Shown here one piece after another: positions 24,092 through 32,714 of a DNA stretch of 56,438 nucleotides. Within the stretch, counting starts at the first letter, position 1. Each line of letters begins with the position of its first letter. The stretch comes from Candidatus Woesearchaeota archaeon (GTDB taxonomy: Archaea; Nanobdellota; Nanobdellia; Woesearchaeales; JACPIF01). The notes under the pieces were generated by a model, which saw only the letters and a list, made by a program, of their open reading frames with translations, had not been told where the DNA came from and did not search any database. A program made the position numbers and the translations under genes. The stretch lies in the NCBI GenBank assembly GCA_016188215.1, contig JACPIF010000008.1, forward strand, positions 1-56,438, read 5' to 3'.

Positions 24092-25255
24092 TTAACGCGG
24101 TAACCTTCTCAAAGGACTAAGGAAAGCCGAGAGAGTCGGGATATTGCCAGCCTCATGGACAATTGTCCTTTCAGGATCAATTTTGGCTTTAGCTGAAAGA
24201 ATTAATTCCAATGTTTCCTTACTATTATCAAACTGATAAGGCTGATGCAACGCAGGGTTTTGCAGGCGCCTAAACAAATCACTCATGATGATTATGTATT
24301 TTGGAACTGAAACTGCCTGAACCATTCCTGTGTAAGCAGGAGTGTTGACTGCCATAATCTGTGTTTCAAAGTCCATATAAATAAATCCGTTCCTGCCTTC
24401 AATGTTCAACACTCTCTCTGCAACTCCTGTATATTTTCCAAATGCAAACCTTATAGGGAATCCATGCTCGCTTTTCAATCTTACTTCTGCATAGGTCTCA
24501 GCAATATCCTTGCCGGTTCTTTCTTTGTATTCCTCCTGAAATTCTCTGCAGATTCCAGTTACACATTCGTCAATTGTCACCGAGCCAATCTTATTTTTAA
24601 AAAGAGGAAGATAAGTGAACAGGTGGGTGCTCATGTCAAGCAATTGGCCGCCTTGATCCTGGTCGCCTACCCAGAGCCTGTGGCTTATGCCAGATTTTTT
24701 TCCAGAGCCTTCAAGCCACGTGCCAGTAATTTCCCTGATATCTCCAATGCTATGAAGCGCTTTTAACAATCCAGCATCCAGCCCTGGAAAAATAAATTGT
24801 GCATACCAATTATCATTCACGAATTCTCCAGTTAAAGCTCTAAGTGGCAAACCTTTCTCGTCTCTGGAATATTCAGCAAAATATGCAAGCTTGCCTGGAT
24901 GCATTTTTAATGCAGCCTCAACTTGCGCTATTCCATCTTGATTAATAGTAAAAGGTTTCTCTGCATATACATGCTTTCCGGCTGCCAATGAAAGAGCTGT
25001 GTTCTGAGCTCTATATCTGCTTGGTGTAGCATCAATCACAACATCAACACTGTCAGAAGGAATATCAACAAGATACCTGCCTGTCTCGTGATAGGCAAAA
25101 GGATATTTAAAACCGGTTTCAGCTAGATATGCCCTTAGCCCAGCCTCGGGTTTTACATCAATTATCCAGGGAATTTGGAAATTTCCTATTTTTTGCAGTG
25201 CTGGGAGCATTTTGTCCCTGAAGCATTCACCTGCACCTATTATTCCAAGTTTCAT
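24092..25255 (-). CDS. Gfo/Idh/MocA-family oxidoreductase
   Basis: A 387-residue NAD(P)-dependent enzyme acting on sugars or related compounds. ATG 25255 gives the Rossmann start MKLGIIGAGECFRDKMLPAL; the frame is open further upstream but that part is not family-like. It shows the VVIDATPSRYRAQN and GKHVYAEKPFT motif that binds nicotinamide and the C-terminal substrate domain. The GDQDQGGQLLDMSTHLFTYL segment carries the conserved Gly-Gly and Asp/His. The divergent heptose operon starts 232 bases away, so both could be controlled from the shared region. Confidence 0.8.
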   Translation of the reverse strand: MKLGIIGAGECFRDKMLPALQKIGNFQIPWIIDVKPEAGLRAYLAETGFKYPFAYHETGRYLVDIPSDSVDVVIDATPSRYRAQNTALSLAAGKHVYAEKPFTINQDGIAQVEAALKMHPGKLAYFAEYSRDEKGLPLRALTGEFVNDNWYAQFIFPGLDAGLLKALHSIGDIREITGTWLEGSGKKSGISHRLWVGDQDQGGQLLDMSTHLFTYLPLFKNKIGSVTIDECVTGICREFQEEYKERTGKDIAETYAEVRLKSEHGFPIRFAFGKYTGVAERVLNIEGRNGFIYMDFETQIMAVNTPAYTGMVQAVSVPKYIIIMSDLFRRLQNPALHQPYQFDNSKETLELILSAKAKIDPERTIVHEAGNIPTLSAFLSPLRRLPR

Positions 25256-25351
25256 ATGAAAATCATCAGCAAGCGTTTCTATATAAAACTTTCTGTAGTT
25301 ACTATCCCATAGTGGTTCTAATAACATCAAAACATTTATATAGTACCTATG

Positions 25352-25378
25352 TTCATACTAGGTATGAAGTATTCATAC
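25352..25378. promoter_or_regulatory. Triple TTCATAC/GTATGAA inverted repeats
   Basis: TTCATAC-TAG-GTATGAA-GTA-TTCATAC: three 7-bp half-sites in alternating orientation, each pair spaced by 3 bases, in the divergent region before the oxidoreductase and the heptose operon. A TATA-like TTTATATAG (25336-25344) adjoins it. This looks like a cooperative operator for a sugar-responsive repressor. It could equally fold as overlapping hairpins in RNA. Confidence 0.5.
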
Positions 25379-25410
25379 TTTTAATATTCACTCAACCAAC
25401 ACACCTCCGG

Positions 25411-25464
25411 GGTTCCTGCCTGCAAGGGCAGGGATTAACCGGTTATCTTCATAAACTTTATATT
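25411..25464 (+). promoter_or_regulatory. Hairpin and TATA-like box before the heptose operon
   Basis: GGTT-CCTGCC-TGCAAG-GGCAGG-N4-AACC (25411-25440) forms a stable two-part stem and runs into the palindrome AACCGGTT (25437-25444). A TATA-like AAACTTTATATT at 25453-25464 ends 23 bases before the ATG at 25487, so transcription could be leaderless and the hairpin a DNA site. If transcription starts further upstream, the hairpin would be in the leader. Confidence 0.4.
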
Positions 25465-25486
25465 GCAACCGTAATGGGGGAACCAC

Positions 25487-27055
25487 ATGAATGAGCTCTA
25501 CGAACTCATAAACAAGATTTCTGATGCTATTGAGCAGGCGAAGTTCCTGGTCATAGGGGATGTCATGCTTGACCAATATGTTTCAGGTGCAGTCTCAAGG
25601 ATATCACCTGAGGCTCCTGTGCCAGTAGTGCATGTAGAAAGTGAGGCAAATGGCTTGGGAGGCGCAGCTAATGTTGCCAGTAACCTTGCGAGCTTCGGAT
25701 GCCCTGTACACATTATAGGAGTTGTTGGAAATGACGAGCAAAAAGACCTTCTTGCACAGGAATTTCAAAAAAAGCTTATATCATATTCCATGATTGTTGA
25801 CCCATCAAGGCCGACTACTGTAAAGCAGCGTATCGTGTCCAAAAATCACCAACTTCTGCGCATGGATCAAGAAAGAGCACATGATATCAATCCTGACGTT
25901 GAAGAGCAAATTCTAAAAGAAGTCAATGCAGCTCTGCCTAAGACTGACATAATTGTCTTGTCTGACTATCTCAAAGGAATCCTAAGCGAGAAGATTGCAA
26001 CAATAATCATTGCGCTGGCAAATCAGCGGCATATACCCGTGGTTGCTGACATCAAGCCAAAACAGGCAAAGGCTGCGAGATACAATAATGCTACACTTAT
26101 AACCCTAAACAAAGAAGAGGCTTATGAGCTGCACGGGGAAAAGGATGAGATTGAGCAGGTTGGAAAAGCCCTAGTGAGAAAATTCAACTCCAATGTCATC
26201 ATCACGCGCGGGCCTGAAGGGATTTCTGTGTTTGCACACAATTACACGCACCATGTTCAGACTGCAGTGAAAAGGGTTTTTGATATCAGCGGAGCGGGTG
26301 ATACAGTAACGGCAACCTTGGCACTTGCGTTAGTTCATGGAGCTGACCTGAGAGATGCAGCTGTCCTTGCGAACCATGCTGCTGGGATTGTGGTGAATAA
26401 GCCAGGCATAGCAACCCTCACATTAAATGAGCTGAAAGCTATCTTCAGGAGCGAGCTGGCTGAGCATATACGGGAAAATATTGAAGTCAAGCAGTTCGTG
26501 CTTGAGACTCAGATGGAAAAGATTGATGCTATTGCAAAGAAGCTTATTGAGGCGTGCAAGAATAACAAGAAAATATTGACATTCGGCAATGGCGGCAGCG
26601 CCTGTGATGCAGAGCACCTTGCAACTGAGCTAATTGCCAGATATAAGATGAGCAGGAATGCGTTTGCAGCCATATCGCTTAATTCAAGCGGAGTGGTTCT
26701 TACAAATATTGCAAATGACTGGGGCTATGATTTTGTGTTTCAGAGGCAGGTTGAAGCGCTGGCGCAGCCTGGGGATGTGGTCGTAGGCATAAGCACTAGC
26801 GGGAAGTCCGCGAGCGTAAACAATGGGCTTGAAGCTGCAAAGAAACGGGGGGCATACACGATTGCCTTAGGTGGCAAAAGCCATAAGGAAGACGGCGGCA
26901 AGATGGTTGAGATAGCAGACTTGTCTATTGTCGTGCCTTCAAATCATACTCCAAGAATACAGGAAACGCATATAACCATAATACACGCCATCTGCGAGAT
27001 ACTTGAGAATGAGCTGTTGAAACAGGGGGTAGTCAGCATACAAAATTATCATTGA
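25487..27055 (+). CDS. Heptose-phosphate kinase fused to GmhA isomerase
   Basis: A 522-residue bifunctional enzyme. Residues 1-325 are a ribokinase-family kinase like the HldE/HldA N-domain (SRISPEAPVPVVHVE, GLGGAANVASNLA, catalytic DISGAGDTVTATLALAL). Residues 330-522 are a SIS-fold sedoheptulose 7-phosphate isomerase like GmhA (FGNGGSACDAEHLATEL, GISTSGKSASV, and RIQETHITIIHAICE with the metal-binding Gln/His). It would turn sedoheptulose 7-phosphate into heptose 7-phosphate and then phosphorylate C1. The fusion joins steps 1 and 2. Heads the heptose operon. Confidence 0.9.
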   Translation: MNELYELINKISDAIEQAKFLVIGDVMLDQYVSGAVSRISPEAPVPVVHVESEANGLGGAANVASNLASFGCPVHIIGVVGNDEQKDLLAQEFQKKLISYSMIVDPSRPTTVKQRIVSKNHQLLRMDQERAHDINPDVEEQILKEVNAALPKTDIIVLSDYLKGILSEKIATIIIALANQRHIPVVADIKPKQAKAARYNNATLITLNKEEAYELHGEKDEIEQVGKALVRKFNSNVIITRGPEGISVFAHNYTHHVQTAVKRVFDISGAGDTVTATLALALVHGADLRDAAVLANHAAGIVVNKPGIATLTLNELKAIFRSELAEHIRENIEVKQFVLETQMEKIDAIAKKLIEACKNNKKILTFGNGGSACDAEHLATELIARYKMSRNAFAAISLNSSGVVLTNIANDWGYDFVFQRQVEALAQPGDVVVGISTSGKSASVNNGLEAAKKRGAYTIALGGKSHKEDGGKMVEIADLSIVVPSNHTPRIQETHITIIHAICEILENELLKQGVVSIQNYH

Positions 27056-27062
27056 TGCTGGC

Positions 27063-27995
27063 ATGACTATGGGAATCGATTTCAAAAAGATTAAGACGTA
27101 TCCATTAAGCCAGAGGAAGAATAAAGTCTCAATACATGATTTTTCCAGGCCGGATTTTCTTGCAAATGATCTTGAGAAAGCGCTGCCTGAGATATTAATG
27201 TCAAAGGATTTGAAGTCTGTTGTAAAAGACATAATTGCTGCACGCAAGAATAACAAGGAAGTTATAATGATGATAGGGGCGCATGTCATTAAAACAGGGT
27301 TAAGCCCTATATTGATAGAACTAATGAGGAAGAAAGTAATCACGCATCTGGCAATGAATGGGGCATGCTGCATACATGATTTTGAAATTGCCCTCATTGG
27401 AGAGACTTCTGAAGATGTTGCGGAAAACCTTGAAAATGGAAAGTTCGGGATGTGGGAAGAGACTGGAAGGCATATGAATGAGGCAATAATAGAAGGTGCG
27501 GCAAAAGGACTTGGCTACGCAGATGCAATAACTGCAAAGATAGAATCTATGAGCATGAAACATATGGAATACAGTGTCTTGCACAACGCAAAGAAATATG
27601 GCGCCAGGATAACTGCGCACCCAGCCATAGGCACTGAAATAATACACCAGCATCCTAAATGCGATGGAGCTGCCATCGGAAAGACAAGCTATCAGGATTT
27701 TAAGCAGCTTGCAGATTCAATAAGTAAGCTGGAAGGCGGTGTAATAATAAATATGGGCTCTTCTGTGATCATGCCTGAGATTTTCCTAAAAGCCTTGACC
27801 ATAGTGAGGAACCTTGGCTTTACAGTTGACAAGTTTACAGCTGCCAATTTTGATTTTATCAACCATTACAGGCCGAGGGAAAATGTTGTCATGAGGCCAA
27901 CCATGAAAGGCGGGAAAGGATACACTATTATAGGAGCGCATGAGATCATGCTGCCTTTGCTGGCTTCAATGGTATTTAGAGGGATGCAACAATGA
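27063..27995 (+). CDS. Deoxyhypusine-synthase-like protein in the heptose operon
   Basis: A 310-residue protein that appears distantly related to deoxyhypusine synthase, an NAD-dependent Rossmann-like enzyme; certainty of the family is moderate. Supporting segments are IMMIGAHVIKTGLSPILIELM, HLAMNGACCIHDFEIALIGETSEDV, GARITAHPAIGTEIIHQHP and GGVIINMGSSVIMPEIF. The active-site Lys region of true deoxyhypusine synthases (the SWGK motif) is not seen, so modification of aIF5A is unlikely. It overlaps the next kinase gene by 4 bases and follows the kinase-GmhA gene by 7, so it probably acts in heptose or sugar chemistry. The reaction is unknown. Confidence 0.65.
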   Translation: MTMGIDFKKIKTYPLSQRKNKVSIHDFSRPDFLANDLEKALPEILMSKDLKSVVKDIIAARKNNKEVIMMIGAHVIKTGLSPILIELMRKKVITHLAMNGACCIHDFEIALIGETSEDVAENLENGKFGMWEETGRHMNEAIIEGAAKGLGYADAITAKIESMSMKHMEYSVLHNAKKYGARITAHPAIGTEIIHQHPKCDGAAIGKTSYQDFKQLADSISKLEGGVIINMGSSVIMPEIFLKALTIVRNLGFTVDKFTAANFDFINHYRPRENVVMRPTMKGGKGYTIIGAHEIMLPLLASMVFRGMQQ

Positions 27996-28999
27996 GAACA
28001 GTGCACAAGCATGACGGAAAATTGCTTGGGATTGTGGACAGATTCAATGGAAAGAAAATATTGCTTGTAGGAGATGTTATACTTGACAAATACACATTTG
28101 GAGAAGTCTCCAGGATATCGCCGGAAGCGCCAGTGCCTATATTGAGTATAGAAAGGGGCAAGGACAAGTATGTGCCTGGGGGCGCTGCAAATGCTGCCAA
28201 TAATATAGCAGCACTTGGCGGAAAAGTTCTGCTGGCAAGCGTAACTGGCAATGACAGCAGGAGAAATGAGCTTATTTCTGCTCTAAGAAACCAGGGTGTA
28301 GAGCCTGATGGCCTGGTTGTAGATGAGAGCAGGCCGACAATAATGAAAACCAGGGTTGTTGCACAGAACCAGCAGCTGATACGGATTGACCATGAAAAGA
28401 CGCATTTTGTCTTAACAGAGATTGAGAACAAGATCTTAGATTATATATCTGATGCTATACAGGAAGCAGATGCTGTGATTATATCAGATTATGGCAAGGG
28501 AGTTATCACCAAAAGCCTTGTAAAGCAGGTTTTTGCACTGGCAAAAAAATATGGAAAAAAGGTTATTGTTGACCCTAAACAGAGCGATCCTGAATATTAT
28601 AGGGGCTCTTTCCTGGTTACCCCTAACCTAAAAGAGGCGAGCGAACTTTCACAGGTTGAGCCTTTGAATGAAGAAGATATTATCCAAATGGGAAAAAAGC
28701 TTGCGCTTGAGTTTGGGACCAACATCTTGATTACAAGAGGCAAGGATGGAATGTCACTGTTCCAAGCCAATGAAGTTGTGCATATCCCAACCAAAGCACG
28801 AGAAGTATATGATGTGAGCGGTGCAGGGGACACAGTAGTCGGGACACTTGCTCTGGCATTGGCAGCCGGCGCTGAGCTGGTGGATGCTGTAGTGTTGGCT
28901 AATTATGCTGCCGGCATTGTTGTAGGAAAGTTCGGCACAGCCACTACAAATGCCGAAGAGTTAAAGAAATATATACAAGAAGAAGCAAGAGGGCATTAA
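27992..28999 (+). CDS. HldE-type heptose 7-phosphate kinase (second kinase)
   Basis: A 335-residue ribokinase-family kinase much like the N-domain of the fusion two genes upstream (SRISPEAPVPILSIE, GGAANAANNIAALGG, VITKSLVKQVF, DVSGAGDTVVGTLALALAAG). It has no isomerase domain. Two kinases in one operon may act on different anomers or substrates, or one may be a recent duplicate. Its start overlaps the previous gene (ATGA). Confidence 0.88.
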   Translation: MRTVHKHDGKLLGIVDRFNGKKILLVGDVILDKYTFGEVSRISPEAPVPILSIERGKDKYVPGGAANAANNIAALGGKVLLASVTGNDSRRNELISALRNQGVEPDGLVVDESRPTIMKTRVVAQNQQLIRIDHEKTHFVLTEIENKILDYISDAIQEADAVIISDYGKGVITKSLVKQVFALAKKYGKKVIVDPKQSDPEYYRGSFLVTPNLKEASELSQVEPLNEEDIIQMGKKLALEFGTNILITRGKDGMSLFQANEVVHIPTKAREVYDVSGAGDTVVGTLALALAAGAELVDAVVLANYAAGIVVGKFGTATTNAEELKKYIQEEARGH

Positions 29000-29003
29000 G
29001 CTT

Positions 29004-30065
29004 ATGAGAGACATCAAAACAAAAATTTATCCAAGGGAGGAGCTTGTAAAAATCCTTGAGCCGCTGAAAGCTGCTGGCAAGAAGATAGGGCTTACTAATG
29101 GCGCGTTTGACATCCTGCATGCAGGGCATGTGAGGTATCTTGAGGATGCAAAGAAAAAGTGCGACATTCTCGTCGTTTCTGTAAATACAGATTCTTCTGT
29201 AAAGGAGTACAAGGATGACGGACGGCCGATCGTGCCTGAGCAGGAGCGGGCTGCAGTGGTTGCGGCGCTGGAAAGCGTTGATTACGTCACTTTCCATGCG
29301 GAAAGGAGGATGAGGGCTGCACTTGAGGCTCTCAAGCCGAAGTACTACATTAAAGGAGGTGACTACAAGACAACTGAGCTTACGAGCAGGGATGTGCTGG
29401 AGCAGTGGGGCGGGGAAGTCGTTCTGATTCCTCTTGTGGAAGGGAAATCAACAACCAATATCATACAGAAAGTTCTTGATGTGTATGGCAACAAGCCAAT
29501 TTCCATTGATGCTCAGGCACAGGTGACTGGCAAAGCTGTTATCCTTGATAGGGATGGAGTGATAAACGAGGAGGTTGAGTACCTGCATGAGCCGGATAAG
29601 TTCAGGTTTGTGCCGCGTGCGCTGGAAGGCATCAGGAAGATGCAGGATCTCGGATTCCAGATAGTTGTTGCAACACTACAGGCTGGCATCGGGCTCGGTT
29701 ATTTTACTAAAGAAGACTTTTATAAAGTTAACAAGGTGATGCTAAAGGGTTTCAAGGAGCACGGGATTATTGCTTCAAGGGTTTATTTCTGCCCGCATGC
29801 AGTGCAGGACAATTGCAGATGCAGGAAACCTAAGACTGGATTGTTTGACAGGGCAAAGGAAGATCTGAAGCTTGAGATGGGCAAAAGCTGGGCCATCGGC
29901 GATAAGACTGCTGATATTCTAGCTGGAAAGAATGCAGGGTGCAGGACAATACTTGTCAAGACCGGCCATGCTGGAAATGATAAAGAATTTGATATAAAGC
30001 CTGAATTTGTTGCAAAAGATTTGGTTGAGGCTGCTGAGATTATTGAAAGGCATAGTAAAGCTTAA
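29004..30065 (+). CDS. Heptose nucleotidyltransferase fused to GmhB phosphatase
   Basis: A 353-residue bifunctional enzyme. Residues 1-160 match the C-domain of HldE (cytidylyltransferase fold): TNGAFDILHAGHVRYLEDA with the HxGH motif, and YYIKGGDYKTTE. Residues 170-353 are a HAD phosphatase like GmhB: nucleophile in ILDRDGVINEE, zinc site CPHAVQDNCRCRKPKTG and IGDKTADILAGKNAG. It would remove the C7 phosphate and then add a nucleotide. HAD motif II reads ATLQAGIGLGYF where GmhB normally has TNQSGI.RGYF. Confidence 0.88.
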   Translation: MRDIKTKIYPREELVKILEPLKAAGKKIGLTNGAFDILHAGHVRYLEDAKKKCDILVVSVNTDSSVKEYKDDGRPIVPEQERAAVVAALESVDYVTFHAERRMRAALEALKPKYYIKGGDYKTTELTSRDVLEQWGGEVVLIPLVEGKSTTNIIQKVLDVYGNKPISIDAQAQVTGKAVILDRDGVINEEVEYLHEPDKFRFVPRALEGIRKMQDLGFQIVVATLQAGIGLGYFTKEDFYKVNKVMLKGFKEHGIIASRVYFCPHAVQDNCRCRKPKTGLFDRAKEDLKLEMGKSWAIGDKTADILAGKNAGCRTILVKTGHAGNDKEFDIKPEFVAKDLVEAAEIIERHSKA

Positions 30066-30092
30066 TATATTGGCATATGCTTCGGGATAAAC

Positions 30093-30926
30093 ATGGCAGA
30101 TTTGCATCTTGCGAAAGAGCTGCAAAGGAAGGCTAACCAGTTCCGTAAAGAGATTCTTGAAGTTATATATACTGCTAAAGCAGGGCATCCTGGCGGCAGC
30201 TTGTCAGAGATTGATGTCCTTACTGCGCTGTATTTCCATAAGCTGAAGGTGAGGGCTGCTGAGCCTGAGTGGGCTGACAGGGACAGGTTTGTATTAAGCA
30301 AGGGGCACGCATCCCCAGGATATTATGTTGTGCTGGCTGCCAAAGGATTTTTTGCGCACGAGGAATTGCTTAAATTCAGGAAGATAAACAGCATGCTGCA
30401 GGGGCATCCTGAGCTTTCCACTCCTGGGGTTGATTTTGCCGGCGGCTCTCTTGGGCAGGGGATGGCATTTTCAATCGGGCTTGCATTGGCCGGAAAGCTT
30501 GACAATAAAGAATATATTGTGTATGTAATGATAGGCGATGGCGAGAGCCAAGAAGGGGTTGTGTGGGAGGCTTCCATGGCAGCTGCCCATTTCAAGCTGG
30601 ATAATCTGGTTGCGATACTTGACAAGAACCAGGTGCAGCAGACAGGCAAGACAAAAGATGTCATGGATTTAGGTGATGCTGCATCCAAATGGAAAGCATT
30701 TGGATGGCATGTTATAGAGATTGATGGGCATGACATGCATCAGATATTGGACGCTTTAGACGCGAAACGAGTGCAGGGGAAGCCTACAATAATTATTGCG
30801 AATACTATAAAGGGGAAAGGAGTCTCGTTCATGGAGCTGAACCATAAATTCCACGGGAAAGCGCCGAATGAGGAAGAGTATAAGAAAGCTATAGCAGAGA
30901 TAGATTCATTGATAACAGAAAGTTAA
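30093..30926 (+). CDS. Transketolase, N-terminal (TPP-binding) subunit
   Basis: A 277-residue half transketolase, as usual in archaea where the enzyme is split. It shows GHPGGSLSEIDVLTALYFHKL, KGHASPGYY, QGHPELSTPGVDFAGGSLGQG and the TPP-binding GDGESQEGVVWEASMAAAHFKLDNLVAILDKN. With its partner it moves two-carbon units to make sedoheptulose 7-phosphate. It follows the heptose genes by 27 bases, and a hairpin element separates it from the C-terminal half. Confidence 0.93.
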   Translation: MADLHLAKELQRKANQFRKEILEVIYTAKAGHPGGSLSEIDVLTALYFHKLKVRAAEPEWADRDRFVLSKGHASPGYYVVLAAKGFFAHEELLKFRKINSMLQGHPELSTPGVDFAGGSLGQGMAFSIGLALAGKLDNKEYIVYVMIGDGESQEGVVWEASMAAAHFKLDNLVAILDKNQVQQTGKTKDVMDLGDAASKWKAFGWHVIEIDGHDMHQILDALDAKRVQGKPTIIIANTIKGKGVSFMELNHKFHGKAPNEEEYKKAIAEIDSLITES

Positions 30927-30949
30927 AAGATAAAACAAAAAATGAGCAG

Positions 30950-31053
30950 GACTCAGCCAAGCTAAAGCTTGGCTGCTGTGCGAGTGTCCGCGAACAACAA
31001 GGCTTACAGCTGGAATCGCGGACCGCCCCATGGTGGGCGCGCAGTTCGCGCTC
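30950..31053 (-). repeat. Three-hairpin intergenic element, family 1 copy 2 (reverse)
   Basis: Reads on the minus strand, between the two transketolase halves. Hairpin 1 is GCGCG (31047-31051 strand partner 31037-31041) around AACTG. Hairpin 2 spans 30986-31023 (38 nt), closely matching copy 1, with arms GTCCGCGA and TCGCGGAC. Hairpin 3 is CAGCCAAGC, loop TTTA, GCTTGGCTG (30954-30975). The stems of hairpin 3 differ from copy 1 at two positions on each side and still pair. Confidence 0.7.
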
Positions 31054-31092
31054 AGTATGCTATTAAAGAAAAGTTATATCAAATTCATCAAC

Positions 31093-32046
31093 ATGGCAGG
31101 GACTGTAGTTAAGCAAGAGGGGAAGGTTGCGACCAGAGAGGCATATGGTAAAGTACTGGTAGAAATCGGCAGGAAAAATCCTAATGTGGTTGCGCTTGAT
31201 GCAGACCTTTCTGATTCCACAAAAAGCGAGATGTTCCAGAAGGAGTTTCCTGAGCGGTTCTTCAACATGGGGATTGCCGAGCAGAATCTTATGGGGACTG
31301 CTGCCGGGCTTGCTGCTTCCGGGAAGATAGTTTTTGCAAGTACTTTCGCCATATTCTCTGAGAGGGCATTTGAGGTTGTGAGGAATGTTATATCACGAAA
31401 TAAATTGAACGTGAAGATAACAGGGACGCATGCAGGCATCATCACAGGCTCTGACGGGAAGAGCGCGCAGGCAATTGAAGATATTTCCATATACAGGACA
31501 CTGCCGAATTTCTATGTGGTGCAGCCTGCTGATGTAATTGAAGCGGAGCATGCAATGTGGCAGCTTTCCGAGCACAATGGGCCAAGTTATCTCAGACTGC
31601 TGCGGGAGCCTACTGCTATTTTACATGATGCTGGCTATAGGTTCCAGCTTGGGAAGGCAGATGTGCTGCGGGACGGCAAAGATGCGGTGATATTTGCAAC
31701 CGGCGCTTTGGTCGCGGAGAGCCTGAATGCTGCGGAGATGCTACAGGCTGAAGGGAGATCAGTTGCAGTAGTGAATATCCACACGATAAAGCCGATTGAT
31801 GTCAACAGTGTTGTTGAGTTTGCGCGCAAGACAAAGCATGTGGTTACTGCTGAAGACCATAACATAATTGGCGGCTTGGGAAGTGCAATAGCAGAAGTGC
31901 TTGGTGAGCATTATCCGTGCAAGATGAAGCGAGTGGGGATGCATGACAGGTATGCAGAATCAGGGAGCGGAGAAGAGCTTTACAAAAAGTATGGGCTGAG
32001 CGCGGAGCATGTGAAAGATGCGGTTAAAGAATTGTTGAAGAAATGA
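31093..32046 (+). CDS. Transketolase, C-terminal subunit
   Basis: A 317-residue partner of the N-terminal subunit. It has [35 protein letters not shown] (catalytic Glu), [28 protein letters not shown] and the C-terminal ligand domain. ATG 31093 is preferred over an in-frame start at 31030, which lies inside the hairpin element. A TATA-like AAGTTATATC about 25 bases before ATG suggests its own promoter. Confidence 0.93.
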   Translation: MAGTVVKQEGKVATREAYGKVLVEIGRKNPNVVALDADLSDSTKSEMFQKEFPERFFNMGIAEQNLMGTAAGLAASGKIVFASTFAIFSERAFEVVRNVISRNKLNVKITGTHAGIITGSDGKSAQAIEDISIYRTLPNFYVVQPADVIEAEHAMWQLSEHNGPSYLRLLREPTAILHDAGYRFQLGKADVLRDGKDAVIFATGALVAESLNAAEMLQAEGRSVAVVNIHTIKPIDVNSVVEFARKTKHVVTAEDHNIIGGLGSAIAEVLGEHYPCKMKRVGMHDRYAESGSGEELYKKYGLSAEHVKDAVKELLKK

Positions 32047-32056
32047 ATGGAGGGAT

Positions 32057-32710
32057 ATGGTGAAGATTTTCCTAGACACGGCAAACGTTTCAGAAGTTAA
32101 ATACGCAGCAGATATTGGGCTCATTGAAGGTTGCACAACCAATCCCACTTTAATCATGAAAGAAGGCAGAGACTACAATGAAACTCTTGTTGAAATCTGC
32201 AACATAGTCAATGGCCCTGTGAGTGCGGAGACTGTTGCATTGGATGCAGAAGGAATGGTTAGAGAGGGTGAAGCTTTTGCCAAGCTGCACAAGAATATCA
32301 TTATCAAAGTGCCCATGACGCAGCAGGGGATGAAGGCGTGCAGGCTATTGACTGCTAAAGGTATCAGGGTTAATGTAACTCTTTGCTTTCAGGCTAACCA
32401 GGCTTTGCTTGCAGCAAAAGCAGGTGCTTTTATTATAAGCCCGTTTATTGGCAGGCTTGATGACATTTCGCAAGATGGGATGCAGCTCATCAGAGATATT
32501 CGGCAGATATATGATAATTACGGCTTCGGGACACAGATACTGGCTGCTTCTATCAGGCATCCAATTCATGTGCTAGAGAGCGCAAAAGCAGGCGCTAACA
32601 TAGCGACGCTGCCCTTTAAAGTCTGGGAGCAATTGTTCCAGCATCCGCTTACAGATAAAGGGATAAAGCAGTTCCTGGATGACTGGGAGAAAGTGCCTAA
32701 GAAGAAATAG
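32057..32710 (+). CDS. tal: Small transaldolase (TalC/MipB type)
   Basis: A 217-residue single-domain transaldolase or fructose 6-phosphate aldolase-like enzyme. It shows [29 protein letters not shown], catalytic Lys in [12 protein letters not shown] and the [15 protein letters not shown] segment. Together with transketolase it interconverts C3-C7 sugar phosphates and could supply sedoheptulose 7-phosphate to GmhA. It starts 10 bases after tktC. Confidence 0.92.
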   Translation: MVKIFLDTANVSEVKYAADIGLIEGCTTNPTLIMKEGRDYNETLVEICNIVNGPVSAETVALDAEGMVREGEAFAKLHKNIIIKVPMTQQGMKACRLLTAKGIRVNVTLCFQANQALLAAKAGAFIISPFIGRLDDISQDGMQLIRDIRQIYDNYGFGTQILAASIRHPIHVLESAKAGANIATLPFKVWEQLFQHPLTDKGIKQFLDDWEKVPKKK

Positions 32711-32714
32711 GTTT

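Noticed and set aside
27063-27995. True deoxyhypusine synthase for aIF5A
   Set aside because: The catalytic Lys motif is not visible and the operon is devoted to heptose chemistry.
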